Assembly (NCBI RefSeq): GCF_002246015.1
Contig: NZ_NOLJ01000003.1
Location: 557,095-603,687 of the forward strand
DNA from: Nostoc sp. 'Peltigera membranacea cyanobiont' 210A
Lineage (GTDB): Bacteria > Cyanobacteriota > Cyanobacteriia > Cyanobacteriales > Nostocaceae
Reading direction: 5' to 3'
Length of the DNA stretch: 46,593 bases
The translations under genes were made by a program, and so were the position numbers. Under the pieces are notes generated by a model. The model was not told the origin of the DNA. It saw nothing but the letters and a program-made list of their open reading frames with translations, and searched no databases. Position 1 is the stretch's first letter. Each line of letters starts with the position of its first letter. Positions 8,693 to 18,120 of the stretch are shown here, in pieces.

Positions 8693-9775
8693 TTACTGAC
8701 ATTCTTCGGTTGATGGCTCTCGTGAGCTTACTTTCACTGAATCTTGTCTCAGTAGCGTCTTGAGGCGTTGATTATCTTCTGCGGCGATCGTTTCACCGTA
8801 GTGATGAAGTTGAAAAAGCTGGCAATAACGGTTTTGTTTGGCGCAAATCAAGCAGCCATAGGCATGATTACCGTTAGTACCGCATAGCCGATGTCCCATT
8901 ACCGGGCCGAGAGAAATATTTTGCTCGCTAGCAACAGTGCTGAGAATTGAGCGCACTTTTGACTCGAACTCCAATGACAAGTATTGCTTACGTCCTGGTT
9001 GTGTGCGATCCCATTCGGGAACGATTAATTCCTGTTTTAACAGACTCGCTTCAATCTCTTCAGACATCACAAGCCCAGATAGAATAACGTGACGGGAAAC
9101 ATGAGGCAATAATGTCCGTGCTAATTGCCACATTAAGGCTTCATCAAACCACTCTTCAACCAGTGGACGCAGATACCAACAACAGGGAATGCCAAGGTTT
9201 ACTAAATCTTGTAACAACTGTACCCGACTCTGAATTGAGGCTTGCTCATAGCCTGGTTTCAAGGGTGGTAGACTGACAAAAACAGTGACTCGAAGTGAAT
9301 GAGGTCGCTCTAGAGTTGTTTTGAGGCGCTCTAGAAAAGATTGACCAGGATGGACTTTGGTGGTGATGTAGACTATATTGGCAGCCTTGCGGTCAATCAG
9401 TGCATCCAGAATTGATAGTACGCGTTCTCGATGGGCTGGAATAAAAGGGTCAGAGTAATCGCACAGTGAAATCGGAAAGCCCTTTTGTCCCTCCTGAGTA
9501 GCAAAAATGTGGTCTAGCAAAAGATCGAGCAGGTCAACTGGAGATGAGACATCCTGAAAGTTTTGTGGATAATGATGCCATTCACGGTCTTGATGACAGA
9601 CACAATAGGCACATTCAATCGGGCAACGATTTTGGACATTTGGCAGAAATGGATTGAGGCTGAAGTATTTTACAGCCCGCTCCTCATCAGGAACACCAAG
9701 CACTGGAAAGCCATGCAGCATATACTGGCTTCCCTGCAACGTAATTTCAGACGCAGCATTTTTATCAGTATTCAT
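8693..9775 (-). CDS. Radical SAM protein (SPL-like)
   Basis: The motif CPIECAYC (Cys-X3-Cys-X2-Cys) near the N-terminus binds the [4Fe-4S] cluster that cleaves S-adenosylmethionine. The remainder looks like a partial TIM barrel (ITTKVHPGQS, VFVSLPPLKPGYEQ, CCWYLRPLVEEW), and a second cysteine-rich cluster lies near the C-terminus (CGTNGNHAYGCLICAKQNRYC region). It resembles the spore photoproduct lyase-like group, but the substrate is unknown. A TTG start at 9853 would add 26 residues; I prefer the ATG at 9775 (MNTDKNAAS), though neither has a clear ribosome site. The flanking genes give no pathway context. Confidence 0.75.
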   Translation of the reverse strand: MNTDKNAASEITLQGSQYMLHGFPVLGVPDEERAVKYFSLNPFLPNVQNRCPIECAYCVCHQDREWHHYPQNFQDVSSPVDLLDLLLDHIFATQEGQKGFPISLCDYSDPFIPAHRERVLSILDALIDRKAANIVYITTKVHPGQSFLERLKTTLERPHSLRVTVFVSLPPLKPGYEQASIQSRVQLLQDLVNLGIPCCWYLRPLVEEWFDEALMWQLARTLLPHVSRHVILSGLVMSEEIEASLLKQELIVPEWDRTQPGRKQYLSLEFESKVRSILSTVASEQNISLGPVMGHRLCGTNGNHAYGCLICAKQNRYCQLFQLHHYGETIAAEDNQRLKTLLRQDSVKVSSREPSTEECQ

Positions 9776-9954
9776 ATATTTTTTATGAAAAAAGTGATAC
9801 ACCCGCAAAAATTTGTCTTCTCTAGGGTGGCTGGTGTGAATATAGAGTGGCAAGGTGGGAAATGCTGGAGGATTAGTATTAATTTTGATAAGTAAATATA
9901 GTTAAGTAGCGATCGCTTATTCTTAAAGAACTGGTAAATGAGTTTGGGTTAACA

Positions 9955-9970
9955 CGGAGAAAAATCTCCG
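9955..9970 (-). terminator. Hairpin after the flavoprotein gene
   Basis: CGGAGA at 9955-9960 and TCTCCG at 9965-9970 form a 6-bp stem with an AAAA (TTTT on the minus strand) loop, 44 bases past the flavoprotein stop. There is no proper T-run after it, so it is a weak terminator candidate. Confidence 0.35.
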
Positions 9971-10013
9971 CGTCTTTGTGTCACTCCAAATCCATAAATT
10001 TTGGATCGGCAGA

Positions 10014-11258
10014 CTATTCGTGGCTAATCGCCATTGCTATCCCTGCTAAATACCCGGTTGTCCAAGCACTTTGGAAGTTAAACCCACCGGTAACGCCATC
10101 AATATCTAAGATTTCTCCGGCAAAATAAAGGCCAGGAACTAACCGACTTTCCATCGTCTTAAAGTTTACTTCTTTGAGCTTGACGCCGCCACAGGTAACA
10201 AATTCTTCTTTGAAGGCTCCTTTACCGTTGATTAAATATTGTCCCTGAGTAAGTTCTTGCACTAGTTGATTTAAGGTTTTACTAGATATTTCTGCCCAAC
10301 GGTCTTCTGTGGTAATGCCTGCACGGGCAATGATATATTGCCAGAGACGATGGGGTAGATCGACGCCGCGATGCAATGCGATCGCTTTCTTTCCCCATTC
10401 ATCTTTAACTGCTAAAACTTTTTCTCGCACTTGTTCTTGGTGCAAATTAGGCAGCCAATTAATCAATAATGTGGCTTGATAGTGGCTTTCGTGCAGAACT
10501 CTCGCACCCCAAGCAGAAAGCTTCAAAACAGCCGGGCCACTCAAACCCCAGTGAGTAATTAGTAATGGCCCAGTTTGTTGCAATTGGGATTTTCCGCCCG
10601 CAGATAACCGCAATTGGGCAGGATTAACGCTAACTCCAGCCAATTCCCGCAATTTTTGATCGACAATGTTGAAGGTAAATAACGAGGGTACTGGCGGTTC
10701 AATTTGATGACCTAACTCTCGAACAATTTTATAACCCGCAAGGCTGCTACCAGTTGCTAGAAGTAGGCGATCGCATTTAATTGTCTCTCCCGATTTCAGA
10801 AGAATATCAAAACTTCCATCTGCTGCGGTTCTCACCGAAGTTACGTGTGTACCGATACGGAGTTTTACCCCAGATTTCGCCACCGCTTTAATTAGACATT
10901 CCACAATGGTTTCTGAAGTATTGGTGACAGGAAACATCCGGCCATCAGCTTCCGTTTTGAGATAGACTCCACCAGCAGCAAACCAAGCTACTGTATCTTG
11001 AGGCCCAAACCGAGTCAAAGCACCCCGCAAAGCTTTTGCACCTCTGGGGTAATTTTGCACCAATTCCTCCGGTTCAAAGCAAGCGTGAGTTACGTTGCAG
11101 CGTCCGCCACCAGAAATTAGCACTTTCGCTAGGGGTTGACGACTAGCTTCGAGTAAAGTAACTTGGGCATCAGGATTGGCTTTAGCACAAGCGATCGCGC
11201 CAAAAAATCCTGCTGCCCCACCCCCAATAACTACAATTTGTAACGGTAACAATTTCAA
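10014..11258 (-). CDS. NAD(P)/FAD-dependent oxidoreductase, HI0933/BaiN family
   Basis: A flavoprotein of 414 residues with a N-terminal FAD-binding Rossmann motif (VVIGGGAAGFFGA), the GGGRCNVTH signature and a C-terminal FAD-closing segment (GLYFAGEILDIDGVTGGFNFQ). This signature set defines the HI0933-like (YhiN/BaiN) family, whose substrates are mostly unknown. The first possible start is a TTG at 11258, with AAGAG a few bases upstream, and it immediately precedes the FAD motif; no ATG precedes that motif. The rubredoxin gene lies 45 bases upstream on the same strand, so the two are probably co-transcribed and may exchange electrons (inference). Confidence 0.88.
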   Translation of the reverse strand: MKLLPLQIVVIGGGAAGFFGAIACAKANPDAQVTLLEASRQPLAKVLISGGGRCNVTHACFEPEELVQNYPRGAKALRGALTRFGPQDTVAWFAAGGVYLKTEADGRMFPVTNTSETIVECLIKAVAKSGVKLRIGTHVTSVRTAADGSFDILLKSGETIKCDRLLLATGSSLAGYKIVRELGHQIEPPVPSLFTFNIVDQKLRELAGVSVNPAQLRLSAGGKSQLQQTGPLLITHWGLSGPAVLKLSAWGARVLHESHYQATLLINWLPNLHQEQVREKVLAVKDEWGKKAIALHRGVDLPHRLWQYIIARAGITTEDRWAEISSKTLNQLVQELTQGQYLINGKGAFKEEFVTCGGVKLKEVNFKTMESRLVPGLYFAGEILDIDGVTGGFNFQSAWTTGYLAGIAMAISHE

Positions 11259-11303
11259 AAATGTCTCTTTTACAGCACCTACTTTCTAGGCTAGCTGTTA
11301 TTT

Positions 11304-11468
11304 TCACTCTTCATCAGGTTCAAAGTCGGCTTTTGTCGCACCGCAAGTTGGACATGACCAATCTTCTGGTATATCTTCAAAGGCTGTTCCCGGTGCTATG
11401 TCGCTATCTGGATCGCCTTCTGCTGGGTCATATATATAGCCACAAACAGTACATTTATACTTTGCCAT
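11304..11468 (-). CDS. rub: Rubredoxin (54 aa, soluble)
   Basis: Rubredoxins carry one iron atom held by four cysteines and shuttle single electrons. The 54-residue frame begins [15 protein letters not shown] and contains both CxxC(G) loops: Cys6/Cys9 (CTVCG) and Cys39/Cys42 (CPTCG), with the family's aromatic residues (Tyr11, Tyr13, Trp37). The ATG at 11466-11468 is preceded by AAGGAAC. It lacks the C-terminal membrane anchor of the photosystem-linked cyanobacterial RubA, so it should be cytoplasmic. It is followed after 45 bases by a flavoprotein oxidoreductase, a natural partner. Confidence 0.93.
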   Translation of the reverse strand: MAKYKCTVCGYIYDPAEGDPDSDIAPGTAFEDIPEDWSCPTCGATKADFEPDEE

Positions 11469-11607
11469 GTTCCTTTTCCCTCGTAAATTGTTGGCATTGC
11501 TTCCCTATTAAATACTTTTGGCAGTGGTCAAAATAGGCAAGCTACAATTCTTAAACGAGACTACGGTATGAAAATCAAACCGTTTCGCAAAGTCATTAGT
11601 CAAATGA

Positions 11608-11802
11608 CTAAAAACGCCACCATGTCCTTTGGGCGTAACTGATAATTCCGATCGCGATCGCCCCAAGTAGCAGTAGCCAAATAATTCCACCTGGGATAAA
11701 AGTGAGAATACCAATACCTCTCAGTACCCAGACGGCAACGCTAATGCCGAGAAGTGTACCAAAAATCTGGATTAATTTACGATTTAAAGAAGATTGACTC
11801 AC
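11608..11802 (-). CDS. Small two-helix membrane protein (64 aa)
   Basis: Unrecognised. The 64 residues hold two hydrophobic segments (about 11-30 and 31-54) joined by a GIGILTFIPGG turn and end in the basic tail AQRTWWRF, so a two-pass inner or thylakoid membrane protein is likely. The ATG is preceded by a good AGGTGAG ribosome site. A 7-bp hairpin (AGTCATT 11591-11597, AATGACT 11603-11609) overlaps its stop codon. It lies upstream of rubredoxin on the same strand, with 139 bp between. Confidence 0.65.
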   Translation of the reverse strand: MSQSSLNRKLIQIFGTLLGISVAVWVLRGIGILTFIPGGIIWLLLLGAIAIGIISYAQRTWWRF

Positions 11803-12194
11803 CTAATTTTCCTCTCAACTCAACAGACATTACACTTGATATTGATAATTAAAATATGAAGTTACGATGAAGTTGCAGTTTCATCAGAAATAACACGTAA
11901 AAACCGAGAGATACTATCCAAACGTTAAGGTAAGCTACTTGATGTTAGATCGTGTTTGTGCCATTCTAGCTGTTAACAACCCAGTTATTCATCTACAAGT
12001 ATTACTTTGAGAAAACTCACTGAAGTATTAATTATGTTAATTGTGATAAGAAACACAGTTTTTACAGTAAATTAACTGAAATGATGAGCAAAAAATCATC
12101 CTTTCCGGAAAAGATAAGTATTAAACTGGAACTAATTTAATAATGGGTTGGATCTAAATCAAGTTTTATGGCTTGTAGTTTCAACTTTATTTAG
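11803..12194. other. Intergenic region, no gene seen
   Basis: AT-rich divergent spacer of 392 bp between the small membrane protein (minus) and the START-like gene (plus). I see no reading frame, hairpin or repeat worth calling. Both promoters should lie here. Confidence 0.5.
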
Positions 12195-12791
12195 GTGGAT
12201 GAGTTGAGGAGTAACTTAATCATTATGTCTGCGTCTTATATATCAGATTCAATTATTGCAGGTTCAGATATGGCTTGGAGTCAAGACAAGCAAAAGTTGC
12301 TGCTACAGGGTGAAATTTTGCTAGAAACGCGATCGCACAAGATGTCGGGTGGCGCGGTGACAGCCTGGATGTATTTGCCGATGGTGCGATCGCACGTTTG
12401 GCAGCAATTAACTGATTATCCGCGCTGGGTGCAATATTTTCCCGATATCACCAAGAGTGAGGTAGTACATAAAGGTGAAGTCAAACGTCTGTATCAAGCA
12501 GCACAAAAAGCTTTCTTCTTTTTCACAGCTCAAGTAGAAATTTACCTCAATGTTGTAGAAGTGCTGGGGCAGCAAATCCAATTTCGCATGGTAAAAGGGA
12601 CTTTTGAGGACTTTAACGCCAATTTAGAACTACAAGATTGTGGTAATGGCACAATACTTGCTTATACTGTGCAAGCGACACCTCTAATTCCGATTCCATC
12701 TATTTTTATTCAACAAGCGATGAATTTAGAGTTGCCTGCAAATATGCGTAAAATGCGACAAGTTATGTGTAAGACTCAATCAAAAGTTTAG
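12195..12791 (+). CDS. SRPBCC/START-like domain protein
   Basis: A protein of about 190 residues whose core (MVRSHVWQQLTDYPRWVQYFPDI, then QAAQKAFFFFTAQVEIYLNV and FRMVKGTFEDFNANLELQ) has the pattern of the SRPBCC (polyketide cyclase/dehydrase) helix-grip fold, a ligand-binding barrel common in cyanobacteria. No catalytic residues can be assigned. The start is uncertain: a GTG at 12195 without ribosome site, or an ATG at 12225 with GAGGAG 13 bases upstream. The gene is convergent with clpB, and both share the bidirectional terminator at 12836-12868. Confidence 0.75.
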   Translation: MDELRSNLIIMSASYISDSIIAGSDMAWSQDKQKLLLQGEILLETRSHKMSGGAVTAWMYLPMVRSHVWQQLTDYPRWVQYFPDITKSEVVHKGEVKRLYQAAQKAFFFFTAQVEIYLNVVEVLGQQIQFRMVKGTFEDFNANLELQDCGNGTILAYTVQATPLIPIPSIFIQQAMNLELPANMRKMRQVMCKTQSKV

Positions 12792-12835
12792 GCATTACTG
12801 ATTGGATTTTCACTCACTTTACCTATAGATAATTC

Positions 12836-12868
12836 AAAAACCCGCTCTCTGTCAGAAAACGGGTTTTT
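12836..12868. terminator. Bidirectional intrinsic terminator
   Basis: AAAAACCCG (12836-12844) and CGGGTTTTT (12860-12868) form a 9-bp stem with a 15-base loop. Because the stem has a run of A on one side and T on the other, it can end transcription from both the START-like gene and clpB. Confidence 0.85.
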
Positions 12869-12890
12869 GGGTGTGATTTATCAGATGTAA

Positions 12891-15509
12891 TTATCCGGTA
12901 AAAACTTCAACTGGTAAACGGCTAAACGACAACCTTTCATTTTGCACATCTACAAAGATGGTGTTGCCGTCGTTGAATTCGCCGCGCAAGATGGATTTAG
13001 CAATTTGAGTTTCTAACTCTCGCTGAATCGCCCGCTTCAGTGGACGCGCCCCATATACTGGGTCGTACCCTACTTCTGCTAAAAAGTCAAGGGCAGAATC
13101 CGATAGTTTGAGAGATATTTTGCGATCGCTCAATCTTTGCCGCAATCTTTCCACTTGCAGTAGCACAATATGCCGCAATTCCTTCTTATCTAAACCGTGG
13201 AAGATGATGATTTCATCAATCCGGTTCAGGAACTCTGGACGGAAGCTATTTCGCATTGCTTCCATGACTCGGCGACGCATTTCATCGTAGTGGCTATTAT
13301 CCCCAGCGATATCAAGAATGTACTGCGAACCGATGTTGCTAGTCATGATGATAATAGCGTTCTTGAAGTCCACCTTATGACCTTGGGCATCAGTGACGCG
13401 ACCATCATCGAGAATTTGCAAGAAGATATTGAAGACATCGGGGTGTGCTTTCTCGATTTCGTCGAAGAGAATCACTGAGTAAGGACGGCGACGAATCGCT
13501 TCTGTAAGTTGTCCGCCTTCTTCATAACCCACGTATCCTGGAGGCGCACCGATTAAGCGAGAGACGGCGTGTTTTTCCATGTACTCAGACATATCGATTC
13601 GCACTAGCGCATCTTCGCTATCGAACATATACGCCGCCAGCGCTTTCGCCAATTCGGTTTTACCCACACCTGTCGGCCCAAGGAAAACAAAGCTAGCAAT
13701 GGGACGATTAGGATCGGCTAATCCAGCGCGCGATCGCTGAATTGCATCGGCTACAGCTGTGACTGCTTCTTCTTGTCCAACTACGCGGCGGTGCAGTTCA
13801 TCTTCTAAATGCAGCAGTTTTTCTTTCTCTGATTCCACCAACTTACTGATGGGAATTCCTGTCCATTTAGAAATAATTTCAGCAATATCAGCTTCTGTGA
13901 CTTCTTCTCGTAATAGTGATTTACCACTCCTTTGAGCGTTTGCCAATTCAGATTCTACTGTTTCCAATTGACGATGCAAACTAGTTAAATTGCCGTATTT
14001 CAACTCAGCAGCGCGGTTAAGGTCGTAGTCGCGTTCTGCTTGCTGAATCTCTAAATTAACCCGTTCAATCTCTTTTTTCACAGACTGAATTTTGTCAATG
14101 ATATCTTTTTCAGACTGCCATTGAGTATTCAGGGTTTTTTGTTCTTCTTTGAGATCGGCAATTTCTTTTTCCAGTCTTCCTAGACGTTCGCGAGAAGCGG
14201 CATCGCTTTCCTTTTGTAGCGAAAGCTTCTCCATTTCCAATTGCAGAATCTTGCGGTCAATTTCGTCGAGTTCTTCTGGTTTGGAGGTAATCTCCATTTT
14301 TAATCTCGCGGCGGCTTCGTCTACCAAGTCAATTGCCTTATCTGGTAAGAAGCGATCGCTAATATATCGACTCGACAATACGGCTGCTGCAACTAAAGCA
14401 CTATCAGAAATCTTCACCCCGTGGTGGTTTTCATAACGTTCTCTCAACCCGCGTAAAATCGAAATACTATCTTCTACACTGGGTTGATCGACATAAACTT
14501 GCTGGAAGCGTCTTTCTAATGCAGCATCTTTTTCGATATATTTGCGGTATTCATCCAGGGTTGTTGCCCCAATACAGCGCAATTCGCCCCGCGCCAACAT
14601 CGGTTTTAATAAGTTACCCGCATCCATCGCGCCTTGAGTTGCACCAGCGCCGACAACGGTGTGAATTTCATCAATAAATAAAACAATATTGCCGCCAGAT
14701 TCAGTAACTTCCTTTAATACTGCTTTTAGGCGTTCTTCAAATTCACCCCGGAATTTTGCCCCTGCAATCAAAGCACCCATATCTAAAGCGATTAGCTTAC
14801 GGTCTTTCAGGGATTGAGGTACATCACCTGCAATAATCCGCTGTGCTAATCCTTCAGCGATCGCAGTTTTACCAACACCTGGTTCACCAATTAGCACAGG
14901 ATTATTCTTGGTGCGGCGAGACAGAATTTGGACAGTCCGACGAATCTCATCATCTCGCCCAATCACTGGATCGAGTTGACCTTTACGCGCGGCTTCGGTG
15001 AGGTCACGCCCGTATTTTTCCAGTGCTTCGTATTTGCCTTCTGGATTTTGATCGGTCACTTTTTGGCTCCCACGAACTTGTTTAATAATATTTTTGAGTT
15101 TGCCTTCGTCTAAAGCAAACTCTTGGAATAAAGCTTTGCCAAAGCGGTCATCTTTAGCGTAAGCCAGCAATAAGTGTTCAATTGAAATATATTCGTCTTG
15201 AAACTCTTTGCGATATCCGTCTGCTCGATCTAGAAGTGTATCTAAGCTGCGTCCCAAGTATACAGAACTGCTAGTACCAGATACTTTCGGCTGACGTTGA
15301 AAAAATTGCTCAGTGCGATCGCGCAGTTTTTGAAGGTTAACACCCGCTTTTGTGAGAATCCCAGTTGCTAGACCATCTTGTTCTAGCAGCGCTTTCATCA
15401 GGTGTTCGCTTTCAATTTGCTGTTGTTGATATTGTTTAACAATATCGGGAGTATGGGCGATCGCTTCCCAGGCTTTTTCTGTAAATTGGTTAGGATTAGT
15501 AGGTTGCAT
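12891..15509 (-). CDS. clpB: ATP-dependent disaggregase ClpB
   Basis: ClpB is a hexameric AAA+ chaperone that, with DnaK, rescues aggregated proteins. The 872 residues show the complete layout: N-terminal Clp repeat domain (1-150), first AAA+ domain with Walker A GEPGVGKT (208-215) and LFIDEIHTV, the coiled-coil middle domain (about 405-530, rich in E/K/L heptads) and the second AAA+ domain with GPTGVGKTE and [15 protein letters not shown]. The middle domain separates ClpB from ClpC/ClpA, and no IGF/L ClpP-binding loop is apparent. The length equals that of typical cyanobacterial ClpB1. I see no CIRCE element upstream. Confidence 0.97.
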   Translation of the reverse strand: MQPTNPNQFTEKAWEAIAHTPDIVKQYQQQQIESEHLMKALLEQDGLATGILTKAGVNLQKLRDRTEQFFQRQPKVSGTSSSVYLGRSLDTLLDRADGYRKEFQDEYISIEHLLLAYAKDDRFGKALFQEFALDEGKLKNIIKQVRGSQKVTDQNPEGKYEALEKYGRDLTEAARKGQLDPVIGRDDEIRRTVQILSRRTKNNPVLIGEPGVGKTAIAEGLAQRIIAGDVPQSLKDRKLIALDMGALIAGAKFRGEFEERLKAVLKEVTESGGNIVLFIDEIHTVVGAGATQGAMDAGNLLKPMLARGELRCIGATTLDEYRKYIEKDAALERRFQQVYVDQPSVEDSISILRGLRERYENHHGVKISDSALVAAAVLSSRYISDRFLPDKAIDLVDEAAARLKMEITSKPEELDEIDRKILQLEMEKLSLQKESDAASRERLGRLEKEIADLKEEQKTLNTQWQSEKDIIDKIQSVKKEIERVNLEIQQAERDYDLNRAAELKYGNLTSLHRQLETVESELANAQRSGKSLLREEVTEADIAEIISKWTGIPISKLVESEKEKLLHLEDELHRRVVGQEEAVTAVADAIQRSRAGLADPNRPIASFVFLGPTGVGKTELAKALAAYMFDSEDALVRIDMSEYMEKHAVSRLIGAPPGYVGYEEGGQLTEAIRRRPYSVILFDEIEKAHPDVFNIFLQILDDGRVTDAQGHKVDFKNAIIIMTSNIGSQYILDIAGDNSHYDEMRRRVMEAMRNSFRPEFLNRIDEIIIFHGLDKKELRHIVLLQVERLRQRLSDRKISLKLSDSALDFLAEVGYDPVYGARPLKRAIQRELETQIAKSILRGEFNDGNTIFVDVQNERLSFSRLPVEVFTG

Positions 15510-16197
15510 AGGCTTTTTCAGGAACGTAAAGGTGTAATGGCTTGTCGCAGGCTACCACCAGAACACCAAGTAAAGAAAATTTCTGCTCTCAATAGATATA
15601 TAGATATTGTATGAACAGGATAGCGATCGCCTAGATCGGTGTTCACGTCTTGTAAAAGTCGTATTTTCCCGTAGCTCCGATTTTCCTATGTGCGATTCTT
15701 TTTCATTGCACAACAACCGGAGTAGGTCATGGAACCCACATTCTATACTTTAAGTTGAAGTGTGGAATGTGGGTTTCAATTACCTGCCTGCGGAATGTCA
15801 GTAGATGCACTCTTGTGTGCGATGGCGCAAGCGTCCACGTAGGCGATCGCATTAGTCGGGTTTATTCCAGTGAGCGTTTAGGAGTCGGTACAGAGGTTTT
15901 TGGAGTCGCCCTGGAAGCTGAATCGTGCTTACTTGACGGCGCTGAAGGAGAAAGTGTTGCGTGTGCTGAGTTGGAAACTAGCAGCTAATGTAACAAGGGA
16001 ATAATGCAACAATGCTGGAAATCAATGTTCGTGCCAGTAATCCGAAAACTTTTGCGGTGCTTTGGCGATGTCTACACCCGCAGAAAAATCTAATTTTGAA
16101 AATTAAATTGCATATTTGCATATTTAATAAAAAAACTACTGAATATTCCTTTAGATAGAGGTTTTTTCAACGTCTACTTACTTAAAGAGGAAAAATA
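15510..16197. other. Intergenic region upstream of clpB, with orphan hairpin
   Basis: This 688-bp gap includes the clpB promoter region and the leader of the interrupted secreted-protein gene. A plus-strand frame at 15755-15988 (77 codons, TTG start) begins inside a hairpin and has no ribosome site, so I do not call it. The stretch from about 15780 to 16000, GC-richer than its surroundings, could be decayed mobile DNA, but I found no alignable remnant by eye. GAGG about 6 bases before the ATG at 16198 is a good ribosome site. Confidence 0.45.
15733..15775. repeat. Perfect 11-bp hairpin
   Basis: AACCCACATTC at 15733-15743 and GAATGTGGGTT at 15765-15775 are exact reverse complements with a 21-base loop that itself contains a partial stem. 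It could be a structural end of an IS200/IS605-like remnant or a terminator without a long T-run. Its owner is unclear. Confidence 0.5.
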
Positions 16198-16401
16198 ATG
16201 AATCAATTCAAATATTCCAAGAAGATTTTTGGCGTTATTGCTGTTTTATTCGTAATTTGTGCAACTTTCTTTCCTAGAATGGCAATTGCAGATTCACTGA
16301 CTGCGCCTATAAAGTCAGATTGTACAGTTGTAGGTGAGCTAAGAATAATACCAGATCCAAAAGACCCCAATGAAATCGATGTTCTACCACCGACTGTGAT
16401 A
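16198..16401 (+). pseudogene. Secreted protein gene, 5' part (disrupted by IS630-type element)
   Basis: The first 68 codons of an exported protein of unknown function. MNQFKYSKKIFGVIAVLFVICATFFPRMAIA is a classic signal peptide with a cleavage site near Ala31. The mature part begins DSLTAPIKSDCTVVG. The coding sequence stops being host DNA at the TA 16400-16401, where the insertion begins. Joined to 17593-17889 it gives one continuous 166-residue frame, VLPPTVI followed by PQALRVERA, so the gene was intact before the insertion. As it stands a read-through product would end at 16428 inside the element. Confidence 0.85.
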
Positions 16402-17590
16402 AGCTATTCCACATTTAAGTTGCAATAGTAATATTACCCTTATTCTTAATTTTTCTTCCCCATTTAATAATTAATTCTCCTTGATTTAACAGCTTATCAA
16501 GTAAATTTTTTAGTTCATCGACTGATTTAAATAACCTGTGGGCTACATATTCTTTAGCTGAATGCCATACCAATTCTACTAAATTCATATCTGGGCTATA
16601 TGCCGGCAGAAAATATAGTTGAATGTTTGGCAACTCTTTCTCAATTGCCTCTATAATTACTTTCTTTTTATGGTAACTAGCGTTATCCAGAATAATTAAA
16701 ATTACTGGGCCATTCTCGGAAAAATTAGATTCTAGATTTCCTGCTAAAACCCATTCTTTTTTCACAAATTCATTTAATTTTTTTAACTGCGCATAAAAAA
16801 TTTCACCATTCCCTTTCTCAATGAAATAACACATTCTCTTGCTGTCGTGATATCTTACTCCTCCCATTATATTTACACGCCCGCGACTCCTCTGACCTGT
16901 TACTTTTTTACTCGAACCTTTTTTGCTCCAATTTTTACGTCTAATTACCCTGAGACTAAAACCACTCTCATCCCAAAACCAGACTTGTAACCTTTCAGGG
17001 CAAGACTTTGAAGCTTCTAGATATCCAAGCAGTTTTTCTTTAAAGACCTCTCTTTTTATCGGATCTTGCTTATCCTCTAGACTGTATTTTGCCCAAAGGT
17101 AAGCATACTTTTTTTGCTTTAATATTCTCCTGACTTGTTCTCCGCTTAACTTAATATCAGTTCTTTTGTCTAAATATGTAGCTAATCTTGCTGTTGTCCA
17201 TCGTCCAAATTCATAGCCTAATTCACTTGGTTCTTTGTCAATAACTTCCATTAATAATTCAATATATTCATTTGTTGCTTTCTGGTAATTTCCTTTTCTC
17301 CTGCCATCTTTTAGACTTTCTAAATTGTCTGGATCACCATGAACACACCAATATGCTACACTTCTACATGAACAGCCTAAAAATTCACTTATCTCCTGAT
17401 AAGTTTTTCCATCATTCATCAGAAGTAACATCAATATTCTCTGTATAAATTGAGAGCGATCGCTATCTTTTAAAGCTTTTTGTAAATTGTCTTTTTGAGA
17501 TTGAGCTAGAAACCCTTTAGCAGGCATGATAACGCTATAGACACGGATATATCTATTTTACCATTTATGCAATTTAAATGTGGAACAGCT
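16402..17590 (-). mobile_element. IS630-family insertion sequence, 1189 bp
   Basis: The borders can be set to the base. 23-bp terminal inverted repeats starting AGCT(A/G)TTCCACATTTAA match at 21 of 23 positions. They are flanked by the dinucleotide TA on both sides (16400-16401 and 17591-17592), the target duplication characteristic of the IS630/Tc1-mariner group. The element carries one full-length transposase on the minus strand. Taking out the element and one TA restores the host reading frame. The nearly perfect ends and undamaged transposase suggest recent arrival. Confidence 0.95.
16415..17527 (-). CDS. IS630-family transposase
   Basis: A single-frame DDE transposase of 370 residues. 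The N-terminus (about 1-140) has helix-turn-helix DNA-binding patterns (TYQEISEFLGCSCRSVAYW). The catalytic domain shows Asp186 in FWDESGF, Asp281 in IILDNASYHKKK and Glu318 in YSPDMNLVELVWH, with the spacing expected of the family. Unlike many IS630 relatives it needs no frameshift. The stop codon lies inside the left terminal repeat and the start is 63 bases from the right end, so the element has almost no spare DNA. HIP1 is nearly absent, in contrast to host genes. Confidence 0.95.
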   Translation of the reverse strand: MPAKGFLAQSQKDNLQKALKDSDRSQFIQRILMLLLMNDGKTYQEISEFLGCSCRSVAYWCVHGDPDNLESLKDGRRKGNYQKATNEYIELLMEVIDKEPSELGYEFGRWTTARLATYLDKRTDIKLSGEQVRRILKQKKYAYLWAKYSLEDKQDPIKREVFKEKLLGYLEASKSCPERLQVWFWDESGFSLRVIRRKNWSKKGSSKKVTGQRSRGRVNIMGGVRYHDSKRMCYFIEKGNGEIFYAQLKKLNEFVKKEWVLAGNLESNFSENGPVILIILDNASYHKKKVIIEAIEKELPNIQLYFLPAYSPDMNLVELVWHSAKEYVAHRLFKSVDELKNLLDKLLNQGELIIKWGRKIKNKGNITIAT

Positions 17591-17592
17591 TA

Positions 17593-17889
17593 CCACAAGC
17601 TCTGAGGGTTGAAAGAGCTATTATAAAGTTGCCTGAGGGTGTAACTGGGGTTGTTAAAAGCCTTGAGATCAGCAAAGTCGATGATGAAGGCAATAAAACA
17701 GTCATTTATGGCTGTTCTAATTTAAAAGTTAAGAATGGTACGGATTTAAATGTATCTTGCGGAGGGCCATCTTACCTACCATCGAACCAGTCCTTGCAAT
17801 ATAATGCAACTATTGCAGACTTTAAGCGAGGGACTAAGTTTGCCATTACGCTGGTAGCATCACAGTCTAAACAACTAGATTTGCAGTAA
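17593..17889 (+). pseudogene. Secreted protein gene, 3' part
   Basis: Continuation of the frame broken at 16401: the 98 codons PQALRVERAIIKLPEGVTG to QSKQLDLQ. It looks like a beta-rich secreted domain with two cysteines (in YGCSNLK and VSCGGPS) plus one in the 5' part. No family recognised. An ATG at 17578 inside the element end could start translation of this fragment, but there is no signal peptide and no ribosome site, so I regard it as inactive. Confidence 0.8.
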
Positions 17890-17896
17890 ATATACG

Positions 17897-17931
17897 CCTG
17901 TTACACCAAAAAACCTATTTGGTGTAACAGG
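17897..17931 (+). terminator. 14-bp perfect hairpin after the disrupted gene
   Basis: CCTGTTACACCAAA (17897-17910) and TTTGGTGTAACAGG (17918-17931) pair without mismatch around a 7-base loop, 8 bases after the stop codon. The T-run is missing, but the position fits the terminator of the interrupted gene. Confidence 0.6.
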
Positions 17932-18120
17932 TAAAACTGCTTAGTACAAAAATGTTTGCTCCTTCCTAGCCGAAACTAAAAAAGACGGGCGTACCCCCTT
18001 AATTTTAAGCGGAGCCAACTGTATGGTATACACTGCCCGTAATTAGCTCTAATATCCCCGGTTGAACAACTGAAGCATTCCAGTCGTGGGTAGAAAACAG
18101 TTTAGTTATATGTTTTATCA

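Noticed and set aside
13197..13478. Plus-strand frames inside clpB and similar shadows in tkt, acpP, chlN and the CHAT gene
   Set aside because: They lie fully opposite or within strongly supported genes and have no protein-like features.
15755..15988. Plus-strand frame of 77 codons upstream of the disrupted gene
   Set aside because: TTG start inside a hairpin, no ribosome site, odd composition.
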